Shown here one piece after another: positions 22,533-34,600 of a DNA stretch of 60,000 nt (its first letter is position 1; each line of letters opens with the position of its first letter). Source of the stretch: Antedon mediterranea (lineage: Eukaryota; Echinodermata; Crinoidea; Comatulida; Antedonidae); contig NC_092674.1 in NCBI RefSeq assembly GCF_964355755.1, forward strand, positions 1,619,001-1,679,000, read 5' to 3'. Below the pieces are notes generated by a model. It saw only the letters and a list, made by a program, of their open reading frames with translations, had not been told where the DNA came from and made no database searches. Position numbers and translations under genes: made by a program.

Positions 22533-22657
22533 TCATGAGCAAAGCCAATGTATTGTGATTAATAAAACCAGTACGAACGGACAGTTAGTTGATAACCGCC
22601 AACATGAACTTGGAACATCTCGTGTCGAGTCACCATTAAATAAATGATTACGATAAC
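22533..22657 (-). CDS. ANOS1: ANOS1 last exon: hydrophobic C-terminal tail
   Basis: The coding part runs from the acceptor TTATTTTTCAG (phase 1, matching the previous donor) to TGA at 22535-22533, 40 residues and a stop. It begins SYRNHLFNGDSTRDVPSS, has two cysteines, and ends in a roughly 13-residue hydrophobic run, PFVLVLLITIHWLC. A short polar spacer with small residues (STN) precedes the hydrophobic end, which is the layout of a GPI-attachment signal. Vertebrate anosmin-1 ends in a His-rich hydrophilic tail. No alternative 3' exon was seen between 22658 and 29227. Confidence 0.8.
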
Positions 22658-25600
22658 CTGAAAAATAAATAAAATATTATTGAAATATATACATACATGT
22701 AAATGCTTATACGAGTGTGAATTCTATGGAAAATTACTTTAAAATGATGTGGCTGAACGACTAGTAAATAGAGTTTTATCTATTTGTAGATATTGTGTCA
22801 CAACAGAAACACCAACCTACAACTCCACATATAGATGCTCTTATAGATATAAACAAGTGTTTTAATTCTCCCTTTCTTATGCAAGAACAAGGATATTTCC
22901 ACTTACTTACAACTCTGCTCCTAAAAGTTCTTAAGCTCTGTCTACACTATCAAACTAGTTTGACAAAAAAGGTGTGATATTCCCAAATATGGTAGTAACT
23001 ATGGGCGGCCATTAGGGCCAAAATAGACAAACTTTGCCGTACGAACAATTCCGCTCCCGTAAGGCAAACTAATGGCGTTAAAGACATAATTCCTCGAGTG
23101 ACAAACAAATATTGCCGTACGGACACACACACACACATTGCCATATGAACAAATTGCCGTATGGTTAAATTGGCGTAAGGACAAAAATTGGCGTAAGGAC
23201 AGAAATTGGCGTAAGGACAAAAATTGCCGTAAGGACAAAATTGCCGTAAGGACAAAAATTGGCGTAAGGACAAAAATTGGCGTACAGTCTAACTAAATAT
23301 AAACGTTGAGGGTAGCATAGTATTTTAAAACCACGTGACTGAAACCACTCTGTGTCCAGTCCTGCTGGGGATTAAAAACATAATCGATCATTGAAGGCCT
23401 GTGTCAAGCTATGTCTTACTTATGGTTTTTATGGTATTAGAAAATAAATATTTGTGAGAAAACGGCGGATTGCTCCTCGGAGTCACTTTGATGGGATTAT
23501 ACTAGGGTACCTCTTTAGTCGTCCAGTATAGGCTAAGTTAGAGTAGGACCGCTGGTCCCATTTTTACTCGGAATTTATCTTTTAAATCTGAGTGTAATAA
23601 CTCAATTACGTTTTTTTATATATAGTGAAATTTGATACTGTATTTGTGAGAAAACGGCGGATTGCTCCTGGGAGTTACTTGGTGCATGAATTAAAGAAAA
23701 GAATAATATTCCTTAATCCATGCTTGGTGGGATTATACTAGGGTACCTCCTTAGTCTAGTATAAGTTAGAGTGGAACTGCTGGTCCCGTTTACTCAGCAT
23801 TTATCTTTTAAATCTGAGTCATGTAACTCAATTACGATTTTTTATATATAGTGGAATTTTATACTGTATTTGTGACAAAACGGCGGATTGTTCCTGGGAG
23901 TCACTTGGTGGGATTATACTAGGGTACCTCCTTAGTCGTCCAGTAAAAGTTAGAGTATGACCACTGGTCCCGTTTACTCAGCCCTCATCTTTTAAATCTG
24001 AGTGTAACTCAATTACGATTTATTAATATTATAGTGAAATTCGATACTGTATTTGTGAGAAAACGGCGGATTGCTCCTGGTAGTCACTTAGTGGGATTAT
24101 ACTGGGGTACCTCCTTAGTCGTCCAGATGTTAGAGTAGGACCACTAGTCCCGTTTACTCAGCATTTATCTTTTAGATGAATATGACTTGGACAAGTATAC
24201 CAACATGACTATAGTTGAGAACAGTGTTAAACGGTATCGTACATTAATGTTATTTGTTGTATTTTATTAAGTTTATCCTATTCTTTATCACTGTGCTCAA
24301 GTATACCAAAATGACTATAGTTGAGAACAGTTTTAAACGGGATCGTACATTAATGTTATTTGTTGTATATTGTTAAGTTTATCCTATTCTTTATCAATGT
24401 TCTCAAGTATACCAAAATGACTATAGTTGAGAACAGTGTTAAACGGGATCGTACATTAATGTTATTTGTTGTATATTGTTAAGTTTATCCTATTCTTTAT
24501 CAATGTTCTCAAGTATACCAAAATGACTACAGTTGAGAACAGTGTTAAACGGGATCGTACATTAATGTTATTTGTTGTATATTGTTAAGTTTATCCTATT
24601 CTTTATCAATGTTCTCAAGTATACCAAAATGACTACAGTTGAGAACAGTGTTAAACTACATCGTACATTAATGTTATTTGTTATATTGTTAAGTGTATTC
24701 TTTATTCTTAATAATTGTACTAAATTATTAAGAAAGAAACAGTAGTAAGCATAACATTTCCCCACTCCTACATTAGCATGGTAGGACATTGTAATGGTCG
24801 CAGGTGGCTCAACTTTATTTATTACTGCAATAGGATGGACATGGTCCTACTACCACCTTACCATCCAATAGGATTCCAGTAAATTTCCTTTAGGGCCTAC
24901 TACCATGTCAATCAGAATTCAGTAATTAAATGAATGAACCCCTCAAGTTAACAAGGAAATCAGCCTATCCGAATATACCAGTAGACTTCGTCGTACAGTC
25001 GTACTGTGGTAATAGTTGAGAATTCTCAATAGTCAATTTGGTATATTTTATATACCTGGCAGGACTGGACACAGAGTGGTTTCAGTCACGTGGCTTTAAA
25101 ATACCATGTGCCCTCAACGTTTAGATTTAGTTAGACTGTACGCCAATTTGTCCTTACGCCAATTTTTGTCCTTTCGGCAATTTTGTCCTTTCGGCAATTG
25201 TTGTCTTTACGGCAATTTTTGTCCTTACGCCAATTTGTGTCCTTACGCCAATTTTTGTCCTTACGCCAATTTAACCATACGGCAATTTGTTCATATGGCA
25301 ATGTGTTTGTGTGTCCGTACGGCAATATTTGTTTGTCACTCGAGGAATTATGTCTTTAACGCCATTAGTTTGCCTTACGGGAGCGGAATTGTTCGTTCGG
25401 CAACGTTTGTTTATTTTGGCCCTAATGGCCGCCCATATACCTCAACGAACACCTCCGTCTGCACTTTTTTCTTCAATAAGCTCTGTCGTCATTTCCTGGG
25501 CTATTTATACCAAAATTTTGTGGCGGGAATAATCTTCCATATTAGGAGTAACAATTTCCAAATATAGAAAGATATAATTTAACCCGGATGGTAGAAATTG

Positions 25601-28600
25601 CAGCAGATTTGTAAGGGTATTCCCATGCAAAATGCTTGCCGCGAAGTGAAAAGCGAACCGGAAGTCACTATAACTTGGCGATGCTCAGTGACCTGCGCAG
25701 TTAAAAAATATGGGCGGCCATTAGGGCCAAAATAGACAAACGTTGCCGTACGAACAATTCCGCTCCCGTAAGGCAAACTAATGGCGTTAAAGACATAATT
25801 CCTCGAGTGACAAACAAATATTGCTGTACGGACACACACACACACATTGCCATATGAACAAATTGCCGTATGGTTAAATTGGCGTAAGGACAAAAATTGG
25901 CGTAAGGACAAAAATTGGCGTATGGACAAAAATTGCCGTAAGGACAAACATTGCCGTAAGGACAACAAACATTGGCGTAAGGACAAAAATTGGCGTACAG
26001 TCTAACTAAATATAAACGTTGAGGGCAGCATAGTATTTTAAAACCACGTGACTGAAACCACTCTGTGTCCAGAGTCCTGCTGGGGATTAAAAACATAATC
26101 GATGATTGAAGGCCTGTGTCAAGCCATGTCTTACTTATGGTTTTTATGGTATTAGAAAATAAATATTTGTGAGAAAACGGCGGATTGCTCCTGGGAGTCA
26201 CTTTGGTGGGATTATACTAGGGTAGTAGGAGCGCTGGTCCCGTTTTTACTCGGCTTATCTTTTAAATCTGAGTGTAACTCAATTACGTTTTTTTATATAT
26301 AGTGAAATTTGATACTGTATTTGTGAGAAAACGGCGGATTGCTCCTGGGAGAGTCACTTGTTGGGATTATACTAGGGTACCTCCTTAGTCGTCCAGTAAA
26401 AGTTAGAGTATGACCACTGGTCCCGTTTACTCAGCCTCATCTTTTAAATCTGAGTGTAACTCAATTACGATTTATTAATATTATAGTGAAATTCGATACT
26501 GTATTTGTGAGAAAACGGCGGATTGCTCCTGGTAGTCACTTAGTGGGATTATACTGGGGTACCTCCTTAGTCGTCCAGATGTTAGAGTAGGACCACTAGT
26601 CCCGTTTACTCAGCATTTATCTTTTAGATGAATATGACTTGGACAAGTATACCAAAATGACTATAGTTGAGAACAGTGTTAAACGGTATCGTACATTAAT
26701 GTTATTTGTTGTATTTTATTAAGTTTATCCTATTCTTTATCACTGCACTGTGCTCAAGTATACCAAAATGACTATAGTTGAGAACAGTGTTAAACGGGAT
26801 CATACATTAATTTTATTTGTTGTATATTGTTAAGTTTATCCTATTCTTTATCAATGTTCTCAAGTATACCAAAATGACTATAGTTGAGAACAGTGTTAAA
26901 CTTGTAACATCGTACATTAATGTTATTTGTTATATTGTTAAGTGTATTCTTTATTCTTAATAATTGTACTAAATTATTAAGAAAGAAACAGTAGTAAGCA
27001 TAACATTTCCCCACTTCTACATTAGCATGGTAAGACACTGTAATGGTCGCAGGTGGCTCAACTTTATTTATTACTGCAATGGGATGGAAATGGTCCTACT
27101 ACCACCTTACCATCCAATAGGATTCCAGTAAGTTTCCTTTAGGGCCTACTACCATGCCAATCAGAATTCAGTAATTAAATGAATGAACCCCTTAAGTTAA
27201 CAAGGAAATCAGCCTATTTGAATATACCAGTAAACTTCGTCGTACAGTGGTAATAGTTGAGAATTCTCAATAGTCAATTTGGTATATTTTATATACCTGG
27301 CAGGACGCGATTTTTTTTTCCGTACGAGAGTTCCTCCATCGGTTCGTTTCGGACTCAATCGACTCTTCGGTAAGCCACCGATACTCACTGATGCGTGACA
27401 GCAACCACAAAACGTGAGCAGCTTCTTTGCACGAGTGACAAATTTATACATACTAGGCTATACTAGAGGCCTAATACTATACTCACTGTAAATATAATAA
27501 TAAATATTAATAGTAGTACTGAACGTCATTGTAATAATAATAATAGTCCTAGAATTTTAATAATATAATACTGTATAGGCAGCCACAAACCAATGTATGT
27601 ACACCATCAGATTCACAAACAGTAACACACACACACAGCAGCAGCACTTTGTTGGTCGTCACACTAGCAACTTAGGCCAGCTAGCCTAGCCCTACGTACG
27701 TGTGCTTCAATGTAGTACATTCCATCTACAGTACTATTTTTTATTTTAATAAAATGAAGTAGTAGGTTAGAAATTATATGTACAGAAGTAACACTAACAG
27801 ATGTTTTTATCAAGAAAATTACAATTTTCTTCAGGTTTTTAAGTGTAACATTTGAAAAATTGTATACATTTAGGCCTAGTATTAGTAACATGTATTCTTG
27901 TAAGTTGTAATGTATAGAAACACACGCTTGCTTATAAAGCGTTTAATATCGTGTTAATTTAATAATTGATGATAGTATCACATATAATTATAAGCTTCCT
28001 GGAAAATGTGTTATTATTAAATGTATTTGTACTATTGCAGTCTTGTCAGTACCGTAATTGAATGTTTTTTACTTTGCATGTATTTTTTATGATTTTCCAA
28101 ATTACATATAATAAACAATAATATTAGTTGTAGGCCTATACTCCAAAGTTGCCTATTATTAAAAGTCTGAAATCTTTTTTTCAAGATTGGGGATAATTAA
28201 TACGTACACCTTTAACGTAAAATTTCCATTACCTTACAATATAAATATTAATTTAATAATATTATTTTAAAAGGTATAAAAAACATACACTGTGCATAGG
28301 AATTCCTACTGTACATAATCATTTTAAATTCAAAAGTAATACCATGCATAGGCTTACACAAGCTAGCCTAGCCATGGGCTAGCTACAATACCATAAACGA
28401 TAAGAAAAAGAGCCTCTCGTTCGTGACAAAAGGTCGTTCAACTTCAAAAAATAATATCTGATACGACCTACTATTGGGTCGTAGACCTAAATATCTTCAA
28501 TATGCTATTGGGTTCTTAATGTAATTACTAAGTAGGCCTAGTATTTATTAATTAATGTCATCAAATCAAAACTCGTATTAGTGTAGATTTATTTTACTAT

Positions 28601-31600
28601 TGTGAGAGCCTGTGTGAAAGTAAGCTCGCGGTTTGTAAATGTAAATTGTATTATGTTGTCACGCATCAGTGAGCTGACTTTACCGAATACCGAAGAGAGT
28701 CGATTGAGTCCGAAACGAACCGATGGAGGAACTCTCGTACGGAAAAAAAAATCGCTGGCAGGACTGGACACAGAGTGGTTTCAGTCACGTGGTTTTAAAA
28801 TACTATGCTGCCCTCAACGTTTATATTTAGTTAGACTGTATGCCAATTTGTCCTTTCGGCAATTTTTGTCCTTACGCCAATTTGTGTCCTTACGCCAATT
28901 TTTGTACTTACGCCAGTTTAACCATACGGCAATTTGTTCATATGGCAATGTGTTTGTGTGTCCGTACGGCAATATTTGTTTGTCACTCGAGGAATTATGT
29001 CTTTAACGCCATTAGTTTGCCTTACGGGAGCGGAATTGTTCGTACGGCAACGTTTGTCTATTTTGGCCCTAATGGCCGCCCATAAGTAACATGACATCAT
29101 TGTTTCCATATATAGGAACATCACTTTTTTTGTCACATAAAGTTTGATAGTGTAGACAGAGCTTTAGACATAAACAAGCAATTGGATTCTTACATTTTAC
29201 TGCAAGAACAAGGATATTAGCACTTACTTGTTGGTGGAAGGGGTGTATTATCATAAACCCTAGGAGGTTTAACAATGATTGTTGATGTTCCACCTCCTCC
29301 TATCTCACACAATGACTGCACCTTAATCACATACTGTACACCTGACAGCATGTTGTCTAACCTGAACCAATGCTGATCCTGGACAAATACAACAATATAT
29401 AAACAAAATTATGTAAAGAAAAAAGTTAGTGGTTGAAACTATTCTCCATATTAGATTATTTTACTCCCTATTTGGATTTTTTTTCTCTTATATGGATTAG
29501 TATTTTTCTTACCCTTGGTAACGTCTTGGTCAGTGCTGTTTCACTTTTAATCATCTCAAACCTTTCAACAACATGTTTCTCTGGTGAGAGATGCCGTTGA
29601 CCCCATGTGACCTGGTAACCTGTCACCATCTCTGGTTTGCGTGAGGGCACTTTCCAATCAATTGAAAGACTAAGTTTAGCTCCAAGACTAAAATGATGAC
29701 TTAATTCCATAGGATTTGATGGAACATCTGGCGCTATTGAAAAATACAATTGTTTGGTTTTAATTTATGTTAGAAAGAAAATTAATTATTATATTATATT
29801 TCATATTATTAATTTATTATCCAATAAAAATATGTGTCAGAACAAATCAATCGAGAGAGAAATCAATCAATTGAGAAATCAATCAATCAATCAATCGAGA
29901 AATCAATCAATTAATCAATCGAGAAATCAATCAATTAATCAATCGAGAAATCAATCAATTGAGAAATCAATCAAACAATCGAGAGAGAAATCAATCAATC
30001 AATCGAGAGAGAAATCAATCAATCAATCAATCGAGAGAGAAATCAATCAATCAATCGAGAGAGAAATCAATCAATTGAGAGAGAAATCAATCAATCGAGA
30101 GAAATCAATCAATAAATCAAGAAATCAATAATAAATCTTACCTGTAGTAGGGCAAGTTGGCTTTTGTTTGCCCTTAACAATAACCTCATTACAAAGAGGT
30201 GTGTAGAAAAACCGGGTAGTTGGCTCGCCCTGCCGGAAGTTGCTGTCCACTGAATGAATAGTGACTTTATACTGGCAATCAAACATCAAGCCATAAAGCA
30301 TGAACTCTAAATCCTACACAACATAGATTGATAATCAGTTTACACCTTTCAATTTCACTTCATAAAACTTAATTGCGGAAATTTGATTTATCCGAAGCAA
30401 TCAATTAAGGATGATGGAGCGTATAGGGTTTTCTTAACAGTTTCATTTTAAATGTCACACATTCTTTTCACTCGGCTTTCTGTCAAATCATACCCATCAA
30501 CTCTCATGCATTCAACAACATGTTTACTAAACAATATTTTCTCATTATGTTTAGTTTAAAACATGCATTTAAAAAGATCAAAAACATGTTCCTCCATTTT
30601 ATGAAAGTCATACAGTAAGCCAAGCATGCTATGCAGTTGAGTAATACAATCATGGACCTATACATTAGATAGATAATTTATAGGTCCATGATACAATGCA
30701 CTACTACGATTAAAAGATTCTTGGAACTAACCAGAGAGGGCGGTATGTTACACAAGTATTATAATAATAAACTAATCTTGTTAGAATAACATTGCCATTT
30801 TCACACTTTGAATGAACACTGAATTATCATATCAATACCATTACTACAAATATAAAGCACAGACCTACAATCAAGGGCACAACATGCCACACATTGTATA
30901 CAATATAATGTTAACTGCAGCAGAGCCATAGCATAGTGGGGAGGTTGCAATTGAAGAAGCAACCCCAACTCTGAGTTTGGGACATTTTTAGAGATTTAAA
31001 TTTTACACTTAAAACCAAATTTTCGTTTATAGTGAAGGACAAGGTTATGTTGTCCTTCACTATTAACAAAAATTTGGTTTCAAATAATATTGTTGGAAGG
31101 AGATGAATTTTTTCAACTCATAATTGTTGTTAAAAATAAAAATTTCAGTTAAAGCCCCATTCCCTACGTTTTTTAGATCTAATTTAAGATCACAAACTAT
31201 ATTTAATGTAAAAATAATACTATATGGTCCTATTGCGATAACTTTTTTCGTCTTTAAACGGTTAAAAATGTGAAAAATAAATTGATTCTAATAATTATAG
31301 CGGCCCGCTATAAATCCCAAAATGCATTGCGCGCGGATAGATATTTTTGTTTTTCACCTGTAATTCGCCCACTTTTCGATCGATCGTGAAGCCAAAACAA
31401 ATGGAAGACTCCTAACTTTTCAGCGAAAATACCGGGTTTTCCCCAATTTGTATCAATGGAGTCTGGCAAAAATAGAAAGACAATTAATGCAGCAACTATA
31501 CAACGTCAGGCTAGGTATATAGCTAGCGTACGATGTTCGTACGTTATCGATGTTTACCAGCTAGGCCTACAAAACTAAGCCTAGCTAGGCTAGGCCTAAG

Positions 31601-34600
31601 ACCGTCCACGAGAGGTCGATCGCCGCGAGCTACTTAGGTAGTGCATTGTTTCTCACTTTTTATCATAATTTACCATAAAACGTACATTTAAGACAAGGAA
31701 TGACATGGTTTAATGTTTTTAAAGTGATATATATGTATTATTTTCCAAAAAACGTCCAAAATTGCAGGGAAGGGGTCTTTAACTTTACTCGATGTGACTA
31801 TGTCGCAGTCAACTGTAACATGTTATTTTTTCCCAATTCATATCTTATACATTAATCATTTGACATCAGTGACATTTAAAAATGCTTTTGTCCTTCTACG
31901 ACATAACAATCACGTTGCAACATGCACAAGTTAAACTCTTACATTTAAAAAGAAAGACACTTGACATCGCCATGGGAGATGACCTTTTGAATCATGCATG
32001 ATGTATTTTCTTTTTGGAATGAACATGCAAGAAATGCACGTCAAGCATTGAGGGAGGAGAAGATAAAAAAAGGCTTATTGTCTGCAGTTTCATCTAAAAA
32101 AATGAACTAAAAGGAATGGCATGAAAATGTTAATCTCTATCTACACTATCAAACTAGTTTGACAAAATAATTGTGATGTGCCTGCCAAATATGGTAGTGA
32201 TATGCTCAAATATGATAGTGATATGACATCATGATGTCCATAAATGGGCATATTAAATATTTTTGTCACATAAAGTTTGATAGTGTAAACAGAGCTTAAC
32301 AAAGGAATGTTTGTCTGACAGAGTGAGGGAGGCATATCAAGGCTGTCTGCAAGATGTTCATGGCACTACTTTCTTGCATCATGCCATATGCTACACTTAC
32401 ATGTGTCGTAGCTTCTAGGTTTAAGCTGTGTGGCCATCGAGATTCTACACCCAACTTTTAAAATGCAAGATAAAGAGGTCATAGGTCAAAGTTTACAAGT
32501 CATGTAATCCAAGAGTTTTCATTACACATTATAGATCTAAGGAACAAACTTTTCATTACAATTAAGTGTTTGGAACACAATAAAAGCAGCTTTGTTTTCA
32601 TAACCAGACCAGCTCTTACAATTGGTCAAGCAGAACCACATGCACAAGTATAGAATTAAATTAAAACAGAGCAGTTATTTCAAAACTGCTAAACACTGAC
32701 AGACAAACTAACTTTACACTTTTTTCACCGAGTTAAGGAGCACCAGGCTGTTGCAAATGTGAAATCAACAACAACAAGTATCTCAAATGGAGTATTTTAA
32801 ATTTGGAAGTATAGTTTTCACGAAATTTGAGAGAAAGAGAGAGGTAAAGGGGGGGGGGGGGGGAACAGTGCAATGAAATTGGCCAAAGTGGTTGCTGTAT
32901 TTGTACTTACATGGGTAGTAGCGTTCTTAGAATAACTTGTCAACTTGTTTGATAGTGAGATGCATAATGTTGGCTCCCAGTATAACATGTATCTATTAAC
33001 ATCATCATCTACATTATATAAATAATAAAACAATATAATATAATATAGTTTATAAATAATAAATCACAACAATAAGGATATTAAGAATAATATTTTATAC
33101 AGATATTGACTGCTTAGAGGTTAAATATAAGATTTGACATCCCCGAGGGAATGATATTAAGTTCGAGGGAATATATATTTCCCGAAGCGCCAGCTGAGGG
33201 AAATATATATTCCCCGAGAACTTAATATCATTCCCTCGGGGATGTCAAATCTTATATTTAACCGATATAAAAGGCAATATCTGTTATATTATATAGCCAA
33301 GAACAAGTCTGCTGGGTTGGGTGAAGCTAGGCTAGGCCTCCTATAGTATTTGTATTGTATTTAAAACAAGCCTGCCTAGACACCTTACCTTGCGAAGAAT
33401 AATATACAGATAATTACTAATTAATGATTCCTTGGCAATAAAATATTCACTTAGGCCTAGGTCGTTTAAATTAACAGAAGAATTTCCATCAATAAGCCTA
33501 TTAATAATAATATTATAATCAGGTAGGCCGAATAAACAATTCGTCTTTTCTCGATCTTCGAGGAGCCGAATCACCGGATGTTCAGCGCGTACTAGTTACT
33601 AGGTTACTACCGTGAGTATTGACCAATCACAAACGGTGTTTCATCACATTTAGGGTGGACTTATAACAAATGAGGGCGCTATGTATGCATAGCTTAAATA
33701 GTTTAGAAGATTAATTTCTTCAAGCAAATTCCGTGGCCCAGCGGATGAAACGTTGTCTTGCGATGGAGTGACAATTCCACCCGAGTTCAAGATCGAGTAG
33801 ATGACTTTTGTTTATTTATCGGCAAACTCGAGTGTTGCACACGAAAATTACACAGTCAATATCATCGTACTCAAGAATTTATATGATTAATGACAGGGGA
33901 CACGATTATTACGCGAAAATTACACAGTCAATATCATCGTTCTCGAGGATATATACGATTTACGATCCTCGCAGCGGTAGTCATGTGATGCAGTTTCAAC
34001 CAATCACGTTCGCGTATTTATATAGGCTATGTAATATTACAAATTATTGACTGGCTGTCATGGGTTTGTAGAGGGTCTAATCCAAATTTCCTTATTCTCC
34101 CGTTTCAGACGACTTGACGAATTTTGCCAAACTCAAGTGCATGCGCACAATAAATTGGCACGATGTCATAGGTCGTAGGTTATTGCATGACGTCATAGGC
34201 CGTATCTGTCACAAATGTAAACCTCCACATCAATGAGAGTGACTTTACTCTCACAAAACACTATCATTCAAAATTTAACTTTCAAACTTACCTAGAGGTT
34301 TTCGCCATTCAATTTTTGTACTCAAAGTATTGTTACTCCAAAACGGTGGATCAACGTTGACGATGTCACGCACTGGACGTGGTGTTGGTAATAGTTCATA
34401 ATATGGGTGTTCATAAACTGGAAGGTGTTCAGGTTGGTCTGAAGAAATAATAAAATGTTGACAATAAAATGATTTAGAATGAAATTTTAAAAAAATAATC
34501 CGAGTTTGTTACAATTTTCTGGTGGAAAAACTGTATTATAATTCTTCTAAATAATTTCAGAATTTTCCCCAAAAATTAAATCTCATTGCATGCACACCAA

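Larger units (their letters stand above)
23000..29084. mobile_element. composite foldback transposon (two elements plus spacer)
   Basis: Outer ends TATGGGCGGCCATTAGGGCC and GGCCCTAATGGCCGCCCATA are exact inverses, flanked by the 6-bp direct repeat AGTAAC. Inside lie a complete copy (23000-25437), a unique spacer (25438-25708) and a second copy (25709-29084). The only apparent target duplication is at the outermost ends, so the whole 6.1 kb seems to have inserted as one unit. No protein-coding gene is present; the terminal repeats give open frames only because of an 18-bp repeat. The structure resembles foldback elements such as the sea-urchin TU family, which have long inverted repeats made of short tandem repeats. 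Confidence 0.85.
22929..29166. mobile_element. MITE family A, copy 3, split by a 6.1 kb insertion
   Basis: The left half (22929-22999) has TTAAGCTCTGTCTACACTAT, the CAAACTAGTTTGACAAAAAA arm and AAATATGGTAGTAAC. The right half (29085-29166) has AGTAACATGACATCATTG and the arm GTTTGATAGTGTAGACAGAG followed by CTTTA. AGTAAC (22994-22999 and 29085-29090) is duplicated at the break. It lies in the last intron of ANOS1. Confidence 0.9.

Noticed and set aside
25106-26201. ORFs with SLRQF/CPYANF repeats (also at 22950-23273 and 28602-29085)
   Set aside because: These are translations of the 18-bp repeat in the foldback terminal regions; both orientations and several frames are open.
29754-30131. 125-codon ORF rich in INQS
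   Set aside because: Translation of a simple repeat within an anosmin-1 intron, on the opposite strand.
31011-31081. microRNA precursor
   Set aside because: The hairpin size fits, but bulges, intron location and lack of any known seed sequence do not allow the call.
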